In this document: positions 18,517 to 27,610 of the stretch, one piece after another
Numbering within the stretch: the stretch's first letter is position 1
Layout: each line of letters begins with the position of its first letter
Origin: JAPOUP01 sp965203255
GTDB lineage: Bacteria > Pseudomonadota > Alphaproteobacteria > Rhodobacterales > Rhodobacteraceae
Direction: 5' to 3'
NCBI GenBank assembly: GCA_965203255.1
Contig: OZ241882.1
Span: 4,030,001-4,094,000, forward strand
DNA length: 64,000 nt
The notes under the pieces: model-generated
What the model was told of the DNA's origin: nothing
What the model saw: only the letters and a program-made list of their open reading frames with translations
Database searches by the model: none
Program-made: the position numbers and the translations under genes

Positions 18517-19008
18517 GTGCTCGACCGCGTCCTTTCCTGTCTGAGGTTTGTGGAGTCCGCACTGGCGACAGCAGCGTACGCGGCTGTCGCGCTGATCCTC
18601 ATGGCTGATGTCATTGGACGGGAAATGCTGGGCACGTCATTGTTCGGCGCCCAGCAGATCGCCGTCTACGGTGCAATTCTGGCGGGATTCCTGGGGCTTT
18701 CCCTTGCGACATCCGACAACAGTCACCTGCGTCCCGGATTTATGGACTTCGTATTTGGCCAACATGAGCGATTCATCGCCAGGATAGGGGACGGGCTATC
18801 GGCAGCCTTCTATCTTGGAGCCGCTTTGGTTGCTTGGACGTTCGTGGCCATTTCGATGGAGGCGGGTGATCGGGCGCCAGTGCTCTACTTCACAGTCTGG
18901 CCTCTGCAACTTGTCATTCCCTACGCTTTCGTTGCGGCGGGCCTCAAACATTTCATCTTTTCGCTCCGGCCCGACCTGAAGCCCGAACCACATACAGGGG
19001 CAGGTTAG
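18517..19008 (+). CDS. dctQ: TRAP transporter small permease
   Basis: About 163 residues with four predicted membrane helices (TAAYAAVALILMADVIG, QIAVYGAILAGFLGLSLA, LSAAFYLGAALVAWTFVAI, LQLVIPYAFVAAGLKHFIF). Start taken as GTG 18517, four bases after the dctP stop, which gives MLDRVLSCLRFVESAL, the usual DctQ beginning. A longer ATG frame from 18433 would overlap dctP and add a basic, unlikely N-terminus. Forms the membrane complex with DctM. Confidence 0.85.
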   Translation: MLDRVLSCLRFVESALATAAYAAVALILMADVIGREMLGTSLFGAQQIAVYGAILAGFLGLSLATSDNSHLRPGFMDFVFGQHERFIARIGDGLSAAFYLGAALVAWTFVAISMEAGDRAPVLYFTVWPLQLVIPYAFVAAGLKHFIFSLRPDLKPEPHTGAG

Positions 19009-19012
19009 GTCA

Positions 19013-20272
19013 ATGGCGGCTGTGGTTCTGTTGCTGCTGGTGTTGTTGGCGCTTGCGTTGCGTCAGAACATCATCGTGATTCTGCTTGGATCGGCGGCCT
19101 ATGTGCATCTGGTCTGGGGTGACGGGCACCTCGAATACCTGGCAGAAGACATCTGGATATCGCTGGACAACGCGCTCCTGCTCGCGATTCCGATGTTTCT
19201 GCTTGCGGGCAATGTGATGACACGCGGGTCGATCGCGCAGCGGTTGATCGATCTTGCGGTTAGTATCACAAGACCACTGCCTGGCGGGCTGGCAGTCGCC
19301 ACAATTCTGTCCTGCGCGATATTCGCGGCGATTTCGGGCTCTTCGCCGGTGACTTTGCTTGCTGTGGGAACGATCATGTTTCCAGCACTTCTCCGTAATG
19401 GATACCCGAAGCGGTTCGCTCTTGGTGCGCTCACCTCCGGTGGAACGCTCGGCATCATCATTCCTCCGTCAATTCCGCTGATCCTGTATGGAATCGTGAC
19501 AGAGACCTCGATCGCGGATCTGTTCATTGCGGGGATCATTCCCGGACTGATGATCGCGATAGCGCTGGCGGGTTATTCATTCTGGGTCAACAGGAATATG
19601 CCATCCAGCCGCTTCGACATAAGGGAGTTCATGGCTGCAGTCTCACGTGGCGGCTGGTCGGTGCTGCTTCCCGTCATTCTGCTCGGGGGAATCTATTCCG
19701 GATATTTCTCGGTCACGGAAGCCGCCGCGGTGGCGTTGGTCTACGCGCTGTTCGTCGAAACCTGCATTCACCGCGAACTGCGTCTGGTGGATTTCTATCA
19801 TACGGCGGTCGACACCGCCAAACTCCTGGGGATGCTGTTCCCAATTGTCGCAGTTGCCCTATCGATCAAGACTATCCTGACCATTGAGGAAATCCCGGAC
19901 CAACTTGCTCTGTGGATTTCCTCGATGACCGACAGCCGCATCGCCTTTCTGATCGCCGTCAACCTGCTTCTGCTGCTGGTTGGCTGCCTGTTTGACGTGA
20001 TTTCGGCAATCCTGATTCTGGCTCCGCTTCTGCTGGTTCCGGCGCTGGCCTATGGCATTGATCCCATTCATTTCGGGATTGTCATGGTGATCAACCTTGA
20101 GATTGGATTTCTCACTCCGCCCCTTGGCCTAAACCTGATTGTTGCGATGTCAGCCTTCCGTGAGGGGTTCCTGGACATATGCAGGGCGGTGCTTCCCTTT
20201 GTTGCGGTGATCTTTGCGGTTCTTGTGGTCGTAACGTTTGTGCCGACAGCAACTCTTCTGTTGCTTCAGTGA
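19013..20272 (+). CDS. dctM: TRAP transporter large permease
   Basis: A 419-residue DctM with about 12 membrane helices and the family motifs IPMFLLAGNVMTRGSIAQRL, AAISGSSPVTLLAVGTIMFP, then GGTLGIIIPPSIPLILYGIV and INLEIGFLTPPLGLNLIVA. It is the Na+-coupled transport subunit that receives substrate from DctP. Four bases after dctQ. Last gene of the TetR-dctPQM operon. Confidence 0.92.
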   Translation: MAAVVLLLLVLLALALRQNIIVILLGSAAYVHLVWGDGHLEYLAEDIWISLDNALLLAIPMFLLAGNVMTRGSIAQRLIDLAVSITRPLPGGLAVATILSCAIFAAISGSSPVTLLAVGTIMFPALLRNGYPKRFALGALTSGGTLGIIIPPSIPLILYGIVTETSIADLFIAGIIPGLMIAIALAGYSFWVNRNMPSSRFDIREFMAAVSRGGWSVLLPVILLGGIYSGYFSVTEAAAVALVYALFVETCIHRELRLVDFYHTAVDTAKLLGMLFPIVAVALSIKTILTIEEIPDQLALWISSMTDSRIAFLIAVNLLLLLVGCLFDVISAILILAPLLLVPALAYGIDPIHFGIVMVINLEIGFLTPPLGLNLIVAMSAFREGFLDICRAVLPFVAVIFAVLVVVTFVPTATLLLLQ

Positions 20273-20277
20273 TGGAA

Positions 20278-20325
20278 CTCATATGTTCAGGGAACCGGAA
20301 TTGAACGGAGGATGTGGTCAGGTGT
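20278..20325 (+). repeat. Solo IS110-like left-end remnant
   Basis: CT followed by CATATGTTCAGGGAACCGG and AATTGAACGGAGGATGTGG matches the left terminus of IS110-B (CT, CGTATGTTCAGAGAATCAG, AAATGAAAGGAGGAGGTGG) and even more closely the remnant at 22916. No transposase follows. It sits right after dctM. Confidence 0.5.
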
Positions 20326-20750
20326 TGCGCTTCAGGGTGGAATGGAGGGTTACGAAGGGCGCGGTGGACAATGGTCAACTGTCGTTACAGAAAGTCGCGC
20401 TTTGCCGGAACCCTGAGCCTTGTCAGCGCACCGCCCGAGGTGCGCTCCGTCCCAGGCGACGGACACCGGCAACGCGGCCTGCCTGCGGCGCCAGCCCCGC
20501 CGCGAACCGGCGGACGGAAACGGCCACAGCGCCAGATGCATGGTCCTGCCGGCCAACGGTTCCGTCCCGCCCGGGAAGGTGAGCTGGCCGCCATCCTGAC
20601 CTCAAGACGGAGTCAGGGTGAAAGCCGTTAGCAGAAAGGGAGGAATCTGCAAGTGCCTGCAAGGCCGAAGGGAAGTCTTGGAGATGCAGTGTGAACCTGT
20701 CCTTGCATCGTATCATCGTATATCGGAGCCATGCACCTGCCTCCAACTGC
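20326..20750. other. Unassigned GC-rich stretch between dctM and hemE
   Basis: About 425 bases, part of it (20430-20580) much more GC-rich than the neighbouring genes, so probably IS debris. A minus-strand frame reads MHLALWPFPSAGSRRGW and onward, but I cannot connect it to a family. Confidence 0.3.
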
Positions 20751-21782
20751 TCAACCCCGAACAGCTTCCAGAACTCTGCCAACGTTTGAGGGATCCGCGT
20801 CCGGCGTTATGCCGTGCCCAAGATTGAACACATAGGGACCACCGGAAAGTGTCCTCACAATTCGTCGGGTTTCCTCAATCAGCGCCTGCCCGCCAGTCAC
20901 AAGCTGCTGGGGGTCAAGGTTGCCCTGCACACATCCATCCACCTGAACATGTTCCGCCGCCCAGCAGGCGTCCACAGCCGTGTCGAGTGCCACACAGTCT
21001 GCGCCAGTGACCTGTGCGAAACCTGGGTAGCGATCGCCGGCCCCGCGTGGAAAGGCTATGATCGGAACGTCAGGCCATCTGGATCGTAGCGAAGTGACGA
21101 TTCGGCTGACGGGCTCGACAGCGTAGCGGATGAAGGCAGTTCCGGTAAGTGAGCCGGCCCAGCTGTCGAAGAGTTTGACCACCTCTGCGCCGGCCTCGAT
21201 CTGCGCGGAAAGATATGAAATCGTTGCCCTGGTCAGCAGGTCGATCAGCGCATCAAAGGTCTCGGGATCGGAGCGCCGCAGCGCATGGGCAGGTCGTTGA
21301 TCAAGTGTTCCGCATCCTGCGACCATATAGGTCGCTACGGTCCACGGCGCACCAGCGAAACCAATGAGCGAGGTCTGCGCAGGTAGTGCATCCGACAGAA
21401 TGCGAAGGGTCTCGTAGACCGGTGCGAGAGTGAGGTGGATATCTTCCACGGCTCTCAGGGATGCTAGGCTGTCGCAGTCCGTGACTGTGGAAAGACGTGG
21501 CCCTTCACCCGATTCGAAACTGAGATCCACACCCAGTGCATGGGGAACCAACAGGATATCAGCGAACAGAATCGCCGCGTCAAAGTCGAAGCGTCGTATC
21601 GGCTGCAACGTCACTTCCACCGCCAGTTCCGGAGTGTAGCACAGCGTCAGGAAATCTCCGGCACGGGCCCGAGTTGATCGATACTCGGGAAGGTAGCGGC
21701 CTGCTTGCCGCATGAACCAGACCGGCGGGGTTTCCAGCACTTCCCCGCGAAGGGCCCGGATGAGTTTCTTTTCGTTTGCCAC
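20751..21782 (-). CDS. hemE: Uroporphyrinogen decarboxylase
   Basis: A 343-residue HemE with the N-terminal signature PPVWFMRQAGRYLPEYR, the FDFDAAILFADIL motif with its catalytic Asp, SLIGFAGAPWTVATYMVAG, and the C-terminal VFNLGHGITPDADPSNV. It decarboxylates uroporphyrinogen III to coproporphyrinogen III in the cytoplasm. Full length. Divergent from hemC with about 90 bases between the likely starts, an arrangement seen in Rhodobacteraceae. Confidence 0.95.
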   Translation of the reverse strand: MANEKKLIRALRGEVLETPPVWFMRQAGRYLPEYRSTRARAGDFLTLCYTPELAVEVTLQPIRRFDFDAAILFADILLVPHALGVDLSFESGEGPRLSTVTDCDSLASLRAVEDIHLTLAPVYETLRILSDALPAQTSLIGFAGAPWTVATYMVAGCGTLDQRPAHALRRSDPETFDALIDLLTRATISYLSAQIEAGAEVVKLFDSWAGSLTGTAFIRYAVEPVSRIVTSLRSRWPDVPIIAFPRGAGDRYPGFAQVTGADCVALDTAVDACWAAEHVQVDGCVQGNLDPQQLVTGGQALIEETRRIVRTLSGGPYVFNLGHGITPDADPSNVGRVLEAVRG

Positions 21783-21874
21783 TGATTGCCTTCCGCAACT
21801 CCTGAGTGGTCCTGCAGCAGGTCTTACAGGTCAAGCCAGATCCGTCTAATGTCAGGAGGCATGCAGGACAGTCA

Positions 21875-22813
21875 ATGGGCATGAAGTTGAAGCTACCAGT
21901 CAGGATCGGAACACGCGGCTCGCCCCTTGCGCTCGCACAGGCAAACGAAGTCCGTGATCGGATTCTGGTCAGTTCAGGGCTGGAAGAAGATGCGCTCGAG
22001 ATAGTTGTGATCAGGACGAGTGGAGATCGCATCCAGGACCGGGCCTTGCGGGAAATCGGTGGTAAGGGTCTGTTCACAAAAGAGATTGAGGACGCCCTGC
22101 TGACCGGAGATATCGACATTGCCGTTCATTCGGCGAAAGATATGCCAGCTGTTGCGCCCGAAGGGCTTCTGCTCGATGTCTTCCTCCCAAGGGAAGACGT
22201 AAGGGACGCACTTGTGTCCCCAGCCTACTCCCGAATCGTGGATCTGCCCGCCGGCGCGGTTGTCGGCACATCGAGCGTGCGCCGTAGGGCACAGCTCCTT
22301 CATCGCCGAAGCGACCTTCGCGTGGTGGAATTTCGTGGCAACGTGCAGACCAGGCTTTCAAAACTGGCAAAAGGCATTGCCGATGCGACATTTCTGGCAA
22401 TGGCTGGGCTGAACCGGCTCGGTACCAAGGATGTGCCTCACATGCCAATCAACCCTTGGGAAATGCTGCCGGCACTGGGTCAAGGTGCGATCGTGACCGA
22501 ACGACGCCACAACGATGCAGGCGCCCAAGCTCTGATGGAGCCAATTCACGATCATCCGACAGGTCTGCGCCTTGCCGCTGAACGGGCATTCCTTGCTGAG
22601 CTTGATGGTTCCTGCGATACGCCGATCGCCGGTCTCGCGGAGATTGAAGGTGATGTCCTGCATCTGCGTGGCGAGATCCTTCGCCCGGACGGGTCCGAGG
22701 TTCTTTCAGATGATGTTTCCGGACCGATCGACTCGGGAAGTGAGCTTGGAAGGGATCTGGCGAGGGGACTGCTTGACCGGGCTGGCGGGGACTTCCTGAT
22801 CCGTTCAAGATAG
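21875..22813 (+). CDS. hemC: Porphobilinogen deaminase (hydroxymethylbilane synthase)
   Basis: About 312 residues from ATG 21875 (MGMKLKLPVRIGTRGSPLAL). The TRGSPLALAQ start, IVVIRTSGDRIQDRAL, GIDIAVHSAKDMP-like substrate loop (DIAVHSAKDMPAV), and GSCDTPIAGLAEI with the cysteine that carries the dipyrromethane cofactor are all present. It condenses four porphobilinogens. A longer frame from 21806 lacks family-like residues. AGGAGG lies about 15 bases upstream. Intact. Confidence 0.94.
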   Translation: MGMKLKLPVRIGTRGSPLALAQANEVRDRILVSSGLEEDALEIVVIRTSGDRIQDRALREIGGKGLFTKEIEDALLTGDIDIAVHSAKDMPAVAPEGLLLDVFLPREDVRDALVSPAYSRIVDLPAGAVVGTSSVRRRAQLLHRRSDLRVVEFRGNVQTRLSKLAKGIADATFLAMAGLNRLGTKDVPHMPINPWEMLPALGQGAIVTERRHNDAGAQALMEPIHDHPTGLRLAAERAFLAELDGSCDTPIAGLAEIEGDVLHLRGEILRPDGSEVLSDDVSGPIDSGSELGRDLARGLLDRAGGDFLIRSR

Positions 22814-22915
22814 ATTTCTAAAGCCGTGGCGCGATCGCGCGGAAGTGGGCAGGACGACCGATCGCGCCTTGCGGCATCTGCGTACCTTGGACCAGAACTG
22901 CCTGCGCCGCTCAAC

Positions 22916-22964
22916 CTCATCTGTTCAGGGAACCGGAAGTGAACGAAGGAGGTGGCTGGGATGG
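22916..22964 (+). repeat. Solo IS110-like left-end remnant
   Basis: CT then CATCTGTTCAGGGAACCGG and AAGTGAACGAAGGAGGTGGC closely matches the IS110-B left end including its core CT, and the remnant at 20278. It ends beside the stop codon of the following minus-strand gene, with no transposase attached. Either an internally deleted element or a conserved element end left behind. Confidence 0.55.
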
Positions 22965-22967
22965 AAT

Positions 22968-24380
22968 CTACGCTTCCGGAACCACCTTGCCGGGGTTCAG
23001 TATTCCCTTGGGATCAAGAGCGGATTTCACCATGCGCATAACTTCAATGGCCACCGCATTCTTTCTTCGCTGCATGGACGGCAGCTTTGCCAGGCCGATT
23101 CCGTGTTCAGCCGAGAAGGTGCCACCAAGCGATCGCGTGACAGACTCGACCTTTTCACGAATTGCATCAATGTCGGCCGGGTCGCTCGAAGACGGAAACA
23201 CAACGTAATGTATGTTGCCGTCGCCCAAATGAGCCACCGCCATTGGCTCGGCATCCATGTCGAATCCCGAAAGTGCCTTTTCCATCTCATCAAAAAAGTC
23301 CGGTACTCTGTCGGTGGGGACGGCGATATCGTTGTCAACCATTGGAAGTCGCCAGAGAATGACCTCCGCAGCGTCTTCCCGCCGTTTCCACATCTCAACT
23401 CTCTGGGCTTCGGATCGCGCGACAATGGCCTCGAGTACCAGCCCCTCGTCCATTGCATCCGCCAACTCGTACTCAAGGTTATTGACCACGGGGATACTGC
23501 CGTCGCTCTTCGGCACGGCGTCACGTTGGGCTGTAGCTCCGACCTCGACCATTATGTTGACGTCATGCAATCGTTCGAATGGGGAGCGGGACCCCTCGAT
23601 GTGGTTCACGTGGCGTTCAATGTAGGCCCGCGGCATATATTCGAATGCCTCGACGCCGCCTCCGGTCGCGGCCTGAAGCCGATTCAGCAATGTGAGCGCG
23701 TCGTGCAGGCTTCTGGCTGCAACCATCGCTGTGGCATATGACTTTGGTTTGGGGAACAGCCGTAGCACTGCTCCGGTTATGATCCCGAGAGTGCCTTCAG
23801 CCCCTACGAAGAGGTTGCGAAGATCGTAGCCAGAGTTGTCCTTGTGAAGTTCAGTCATGAGATCCATGATCCGCCCGTCGGCGAGGACGACCTCGACCCC
23901 CAGGCATAGACCGCGTGTCGAACCGTAACGCAGGACATTTGAACCGCCCGCATTCGTGGAGAGGGCGCCGCCGATCATTGCGGAGCCGCGTGCACCGAAT
24001 GTTAACGGAAAAACAAGGCCATGCTCATCACAGGCATCGTGCAGGGATGACAGAATGACACCGGCCTCCACCACAGCGATTCGTGCCTCGGGGCGGATTT
24101 CGCGTATCCTGTTCATTCGATCCAGTGATAGCATCAGCGCGCCGTTGGCATAGGTACCGCCGGAAAGCCCGGTGTTGCCAGCGACAGGAACCACTGGTGT
24201 CCCATTGTCATGGGCCAGCGCCATTACTCTTGAGACCTCTTCGGTTGATCCCGGACGCACCACAGCGACGGGATCGGAAAAGTATCTCTTGGTACTGTCA
24301 GTTGTATACGCTGCACACGCCTCACCGGTCAGCACATACTTGGCCCCCACAGCTTCAGAGAGCCTTTTGGCAAGTGTCAT
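22968..24380 (-). CDS. FAD-linked 2-hydroxyacid dehydrogenase (GlcD / D-2-hydroxyglutarate or D-lactate type)
   Basis: About 470 residues from ATG 24380, which has GAGGAGG just upstream; a longer frame to 24437 adds an unlikely tail. The FAD-binding PCMH domain has VVRPGSTEEVSRVMALAHD, PVVPVAGNTGLSGG, IGGALSTNAGGSNVLRYGST and FVGAEGTLGIITGAVLRLFP. The C-terminal FAD-oxidase domain has VAHLGDGNIHYVV and FSAEHGIGLAK. The family oxidises D-2-hydroxyacids (2-hydroxyglutarate, lactate, glycolate) and passes electrons to the respiratory chain; the substrate cannot be told. Monocistronic, convergent with hemC. Confidence 0.88.
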   Translation of the reverse strand: MTLAKRLSEAVGAKYVLTGEACAAYTTDSTKRYFSDPVAVVRPGSTEEVSRVMALAHDNGTPVVPVAGNTGLSGGTYANGALMLSLDRMNRIREIRPEARIAVVEAGVILSSLHDACDEHGLVFPLTFGARGSAMIGGALSTNAGGSNVLRYGSTRGLCLGVEVVLADGRIMDLMTELHKDNSGYDLRNLFVGAEGTLGIITGAVLRLFPKPKSYATAMVAARSLHDALTLLNRLQAATGGGVEAFEYMPRAYIERHVNHIEGSRSPFERLHDVNIMVEVGATAQRDAVPKSDGSIPVVNNLEYELADAMDEGLVLEAIVARSEAQRVEMWKRREDAAEVILWRLPMVDNDIAVPTDRVPDFFDEMEKALSGFDMDAEPMAVAHLGDGNIHYVVFPSSSDPADIDAIREKVESVTRSLGGTFSAEHGIGLAKLPSMQRRKNAVAIEVMRMVKSALDPKGILNPGKVVPEA

Positions 24381-24602
24381 TGCCAATCCTCCTCGCCAGA
24401 CTGGAATCGAAATGCCCGGTTTCCGGCTGTTGGGCAAGCGGAACCTATATCTGTCGCACTGGCAACCCCGTCGACCGCCGCCGTACGAACGGGGCAGGAC
24501 TCAGAAGGCCCGGGCCGCTTTTGGTTGCCTGTAGACGGTCATTTCGGTATTCCGATTCAGAATTGCCGCTTGGGCGGAGATCTGATCGTCAGGGATTGGG
24601 CG

Positions 24603-25382
24603 ATGGAAAAAAACGCAAAGTATCCCGGATCCTGTCATGACTGTCCCATAAGGTACAGTGCCGTCTGTTCAAGATGCGAACCAGACGAAATGGCGCGGTT
24701 GGAAGCTGCGAAGCGATACCGTGGTTATATTGCCGGCGAGCGAGTTGTTTGGGCTGGAGAAGAGATGGAGTTCGTAGCTTCGGTTGTAAGCGGGACGGCG
24801 ATGCTCAGCCAGGCCATGGCGGATGGGCGTACCCAGATGGTCGGTCTCCTTCTGCCATCGGACTTTCTTGGGCGCCCGGGACGTTCTGTCGCGCCCTACG
24901 ATGTGACCGCCGCTTCGGATCTCACACTCTGCTGTTTCCAGAAAAAGCCATTCGAAGAGATGATGCGGCGGTCGCCGCGGATCGGCCAGCGGCTTCTGGA
25001 GATGACTTTGGATGAACTTGACGCGGCTCGCGAGTGGATGCTGGTGTTAGGCCGCAAGACGGCCCGCGAAAAGATCGCGAGTCTGTTGTTGGGTCTTTCC
25101 CGTCGGGCCGCGGTGCTGGAGCGGGGAGCCACACTGGAAAGTGCCATTCTTGATCTGCCGTTAACCCGGGAGGCGATGGCAGATTATCTTGGTTTGACTC
25201 TGGAAACCGTAAGCCGCCAGATTTCCGCCCTGAAGCGTGATGGAGTCATTCTGCTGGATGGAATGCGTAGGGTCATCATTCCAGACCTGGGTTTTCTGGC
25301 CCGGGAAGCGGGAGCGGGTTGGTCTGATCCGGATATTGGCAAAGGGGCTGCGTTATCGTGTGGCCTTGCCGATCGGGCTTGA
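24603..25382 (+). CDS. fnrL: Crp/Fnr-family oxygen sensor, FnrL type
   Basis: About 259 residues from ATG 24603. The N-terminal CHDCPIRYSAVCSRC (Cys11, 14, 22, 25) and a fourth-ligand candidate in TLCCF (Cys110/111) fit a 4Fe-4S cluster as in FnrL. The cNMP-like beta roll is followed by LTREAMADYLGLTLETVSRQ and ISALKRDGVI, the FNR helix-turn-helix with recognition residues E..SR. An anaerobic or microaerobic activator. It lies 400 bases before ccoN, whose upstream region has an FNR box, so ccoN is the expected target. A longer frame from 24525 has no family-like residues. Confidence 0.88.
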   Translation: MEKNAKYPGSCHDCPIRYSAVCSRCEPDEMARLEAAKRYRGYIAGERVVWAGEEMEFVASVVSGTAMLSQAMADGRTQMVGLLLPSDFLGRPGRSVAPYDVTAASDLTLCCFQKKPFEEMMRRSPRIGQRLLEMTLDELDAAREWMLVLGRKTAREKIASLLLGLSRRAAVLERGATLESAILDLPLTREAMADYLGLTLETVSRQISALKRDGVILLDGMRRVIIPDLGFLAREAGAGWSDPDIGKGAALSCGLADRA

Positions 25383-25661
25383 GCCCCATCGGGCCGCATC
25401 ATTGACCACGGCCGGAACGGGCTTCCCGAATTCGGTTGAGGACGCGACGCAGAAAATCAGGAAGAGCGGCATTCCGGTGCCGACCCGATTGCCGGACAGG
25501 CTCGACGTAACGGACACTCCTTCCTGGCCTGATCCTATGTGTGGCCTTGATGGGTTACAATTGCTCGAGGTTGCGATGCCGTAGAACCCTGGGTGCCGCT
25601 GTCCGAAGCCCACATGCCTTTTTGCGACTGACAGGGAATGCCGGGATTTCCCAATAGCGAA

Positions 25662-25675
25662 TTGACATGGATCAA
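25662..25675. promoter_or_regulatory. FNR box upstream of ccoN
   Basis: TTGACATGGATCAA matches the FNR consensus TTGAT-N4-ATCAA in 9 of 10 positions. It lies 107 bases before the ccoN start and next to an FnrL-type gene, as expected for oxygen-controlled cbb3 oxidase expression. Confidence 0.75.
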
Positions 25676-25781
25676 TGATGTCTCCTCAGTTCTGACGCAT
25701 GTTCAGGTCGTGCGGTTCAGAATTGCCTGTATTGCTACTGGGCAGCGTGTACGTGCAATATAGGACAAAAGGACCGAGCGG

Positions 25782-27410
25782 ATGTGGAATGCTACAAAAC
25801 TGGTGGTCTTGGGACTAATCACCTTGGGTGCTGCGGTCGCCGCCAACTTTGGCCGGGATCTGGCCTATCAGCTCCATGCCATCATCATCCTGGCAGTCGC
25901 TGCTGGTCTGTTCATCCGGACACTCAAGCGTACAGGCGAGGACGAGCGACCTCTGCCAGTGACAGGGGAATACATGGACGATGTCGTGAGGGCCGGGGCG
26001 ATCGCCACTACCTTCTGGGGGGTCGTCGGTTTCCTTGTCGGCACGTTCATCGCCTTCCAGCTCTCGTTTCCGGCGCTCAACTTCGATTGGGCGCAGGGCG
26101 CGGCGAATTTTGGCCGCCTTCGACCGCTGCATACAAGCGCGGTTATCTTCGCCTTCGGCGGAAACGCACTTATCATGTCGTCGTTCTATGTTGTGCAGCG
26201 CACCAGTGCCGCGCGGCTGTGGGGCGGCAGTCTCGCCTGGTTCGTCTTTTGGGGATACCAGCTGTTCATTGTGCTCGCTGCGACAGGATATCTGCTCGGC
26301 AGTACCCAGTCGAAGGAATACGCAGAGCCGGAATGGTACGTTGACCTTTGGCTAACGGTTGTCTGGGTCGCGTATCTAGCGGTTTTCCTTGGGACGCTGA
26401 TCAAGAGGAAAGAGCCGCACATCTACGTCGCCAACTGGTTCTACCTGTCCTTCATCGTCACCATTGCCATGTTGCACGTCGTGAACAATCTTGCGGTGCC
26501 GGTGAGCGTGTTCGGATCAAAATCGGTCATCGTCTGGGCGGGTGTTCAGGACGCAATGACACAATGGTGGTACGGGCACAATGCCGTTGGATTCTTCCTG
26601 ACAGCGGGTTTTCTGGGAATGATGTACTACTTCGTTCCGAAGCAGGCTGAACGTCCGGTCTACAGCTACCGGCTATCGATCATTCACTTTTGGTCGCTCA
26701 TTTTCCTCTACATCTGGGCCGGCCCGCACCATCTGCACTACACTGCGCTGCCTGATTGGGCCTCAACGCTTGGAATGGTGTTCTCTGTCGTGCTCTGGAT
26801 GCCATCCTGGGGCGGGATGATCAACGGGCTCATGACACTGTCGGGTGCCTGGGACAAACTCAGGACCGATCCGATCATCCGCATGATGGTCATTTCGATT
26901 GGGTTCTACGGCATGTCCACCTTTGAAGGTCCGATGATGTCAATCCGTGCAGTGAACTCACTCAGTCACTATACCGACTGGACGATCGGCCACGTTCATT
27001 CCGGTGCGCTCGGCTGGAATGGAATGATCACCTTTGCCGTCCTGTACTTCCTGGTCCCGAGACTTTGGAACCGCGGGCGACTCTACAGTTTCGCCATGGT
27101 CAACTGGCATTTCTGGCTCGCGACCATAGGCATCGTGCTCTACGCCGCATCGATGTGGGTTGCGGGCATTATGGAAGGTTTGATGTGGCGTGAAGTGGAT
27201 GCCCAGGGATTCCTGGTGAACAGCTTCGCAGACACGGTGGCCGCGAAATTCCCGCTCTACGTGATCAGGGCGCTTGGCGGCGTTCTGTATCTCGCAGGTG
27301 CGATTCTCATGTGCTGGAATCTCTGGATGACCGTCCGGGTGCAGCCAAAAGCGACGGCTGGCCCGGGTGTGATTTCTGTATGGCGAACTATCAATTTTTT
27401 AATGCGTTGA
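25782..27410 (+). CDS. ccoN: cbb3 oxidase catalytic subunit I, C-terminus altered by IS
   Basis: Haem-copper oxidase subunit I with about 12 membrane helices. Haem and copper ligands are present: RPLHTSAVIFAFGG, QWWYGHNAVGFFLTAGF, YIWAGPHHLHYTALPDW and WTIGHVHSGALGWNGM. It reduces O2 to water at low oxygen and pumps protons. The native frame ends at codon 527 at base 27364, where an ISKra4 element begins. The present frame instead reads GVISVWRTINFLMR from the IS before a stop at 27410. The lost tail (PVHAPAE, stop) survives at 30535-30556. Only seven residues outside the catalytic core are replaced, so the protein may still work, but ccoO is now 3.2 kb away. Confidence 0.93.
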   Translation: MWNATKLVVLGLITLGAAVAANFGRDLAYQLHAIIILAVAAGLFIRTLKRTGEDERPLPVTGEYMDDVVRAGAIATTFWGVVGFLVGTFIAFQLSFPALNFDWAQGAANFGRLRPLHTSAVIFAFGGNALIMSSFYVVQRTSAARLWGGSLAWFVFWGYQLFIVLAATGYLLGSTQSKEYAEPEWYVDLWLTVVWVAYLAVFLGTLIKRKEPHIYVANWFYLSFIVTIAMLHVVNNLAVPVSVFGSKSVIVWAGVQDAMTQWWYGHNAVGFFLTAGFLGMMYYFVPKQAERPVYSYRLSIIHFWSLIFLYIWAGPHHLHYTALPDWASTLGMVFSVVLWMPSWGGMINGLMTLSGAWDKLRTDPIIRMMVISIGFYGMSTFEGPMMSIRAVNSLSHYTDWTIGHVHSGALGWNGMITFAVLYFLVPRLWNRGRLYSFAMVNWHFWLATIGIVLYAASMWVAGIMEGLMWREVDAQGFLVNSFADTVAAKFPLYVIRALGGVLYLAGAILMCWNLWMTVRVQPKATAGPGVISVWRTINFLMR

Positions 27411-27610
27411 AATCAAAAGATATTTTCTGATTCGAGTTCGGGATTCTGCGCGGATTCGGCCAATTTCGCGAAAACCATCCGTTTCGGCTGTGGTTTTTCC
27501 ACGATCACCGTGTTCGCCGCTGCTCCCGGCCTTGGCTTCTTGGGGGGTGTAGAGTGCTCCTGAAAATTCCAAAAACGCCCCTGGGCGGGGCGACAAGGAG
27601 GAGCACTCCA

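Noticed and set aside
21806..21874. Upstream extension of hemC to ATG 21806
   Set aside because: The added residues are not family-like and the conserved start MKLKLPVRIGTRGS lies just after ATG 21875.
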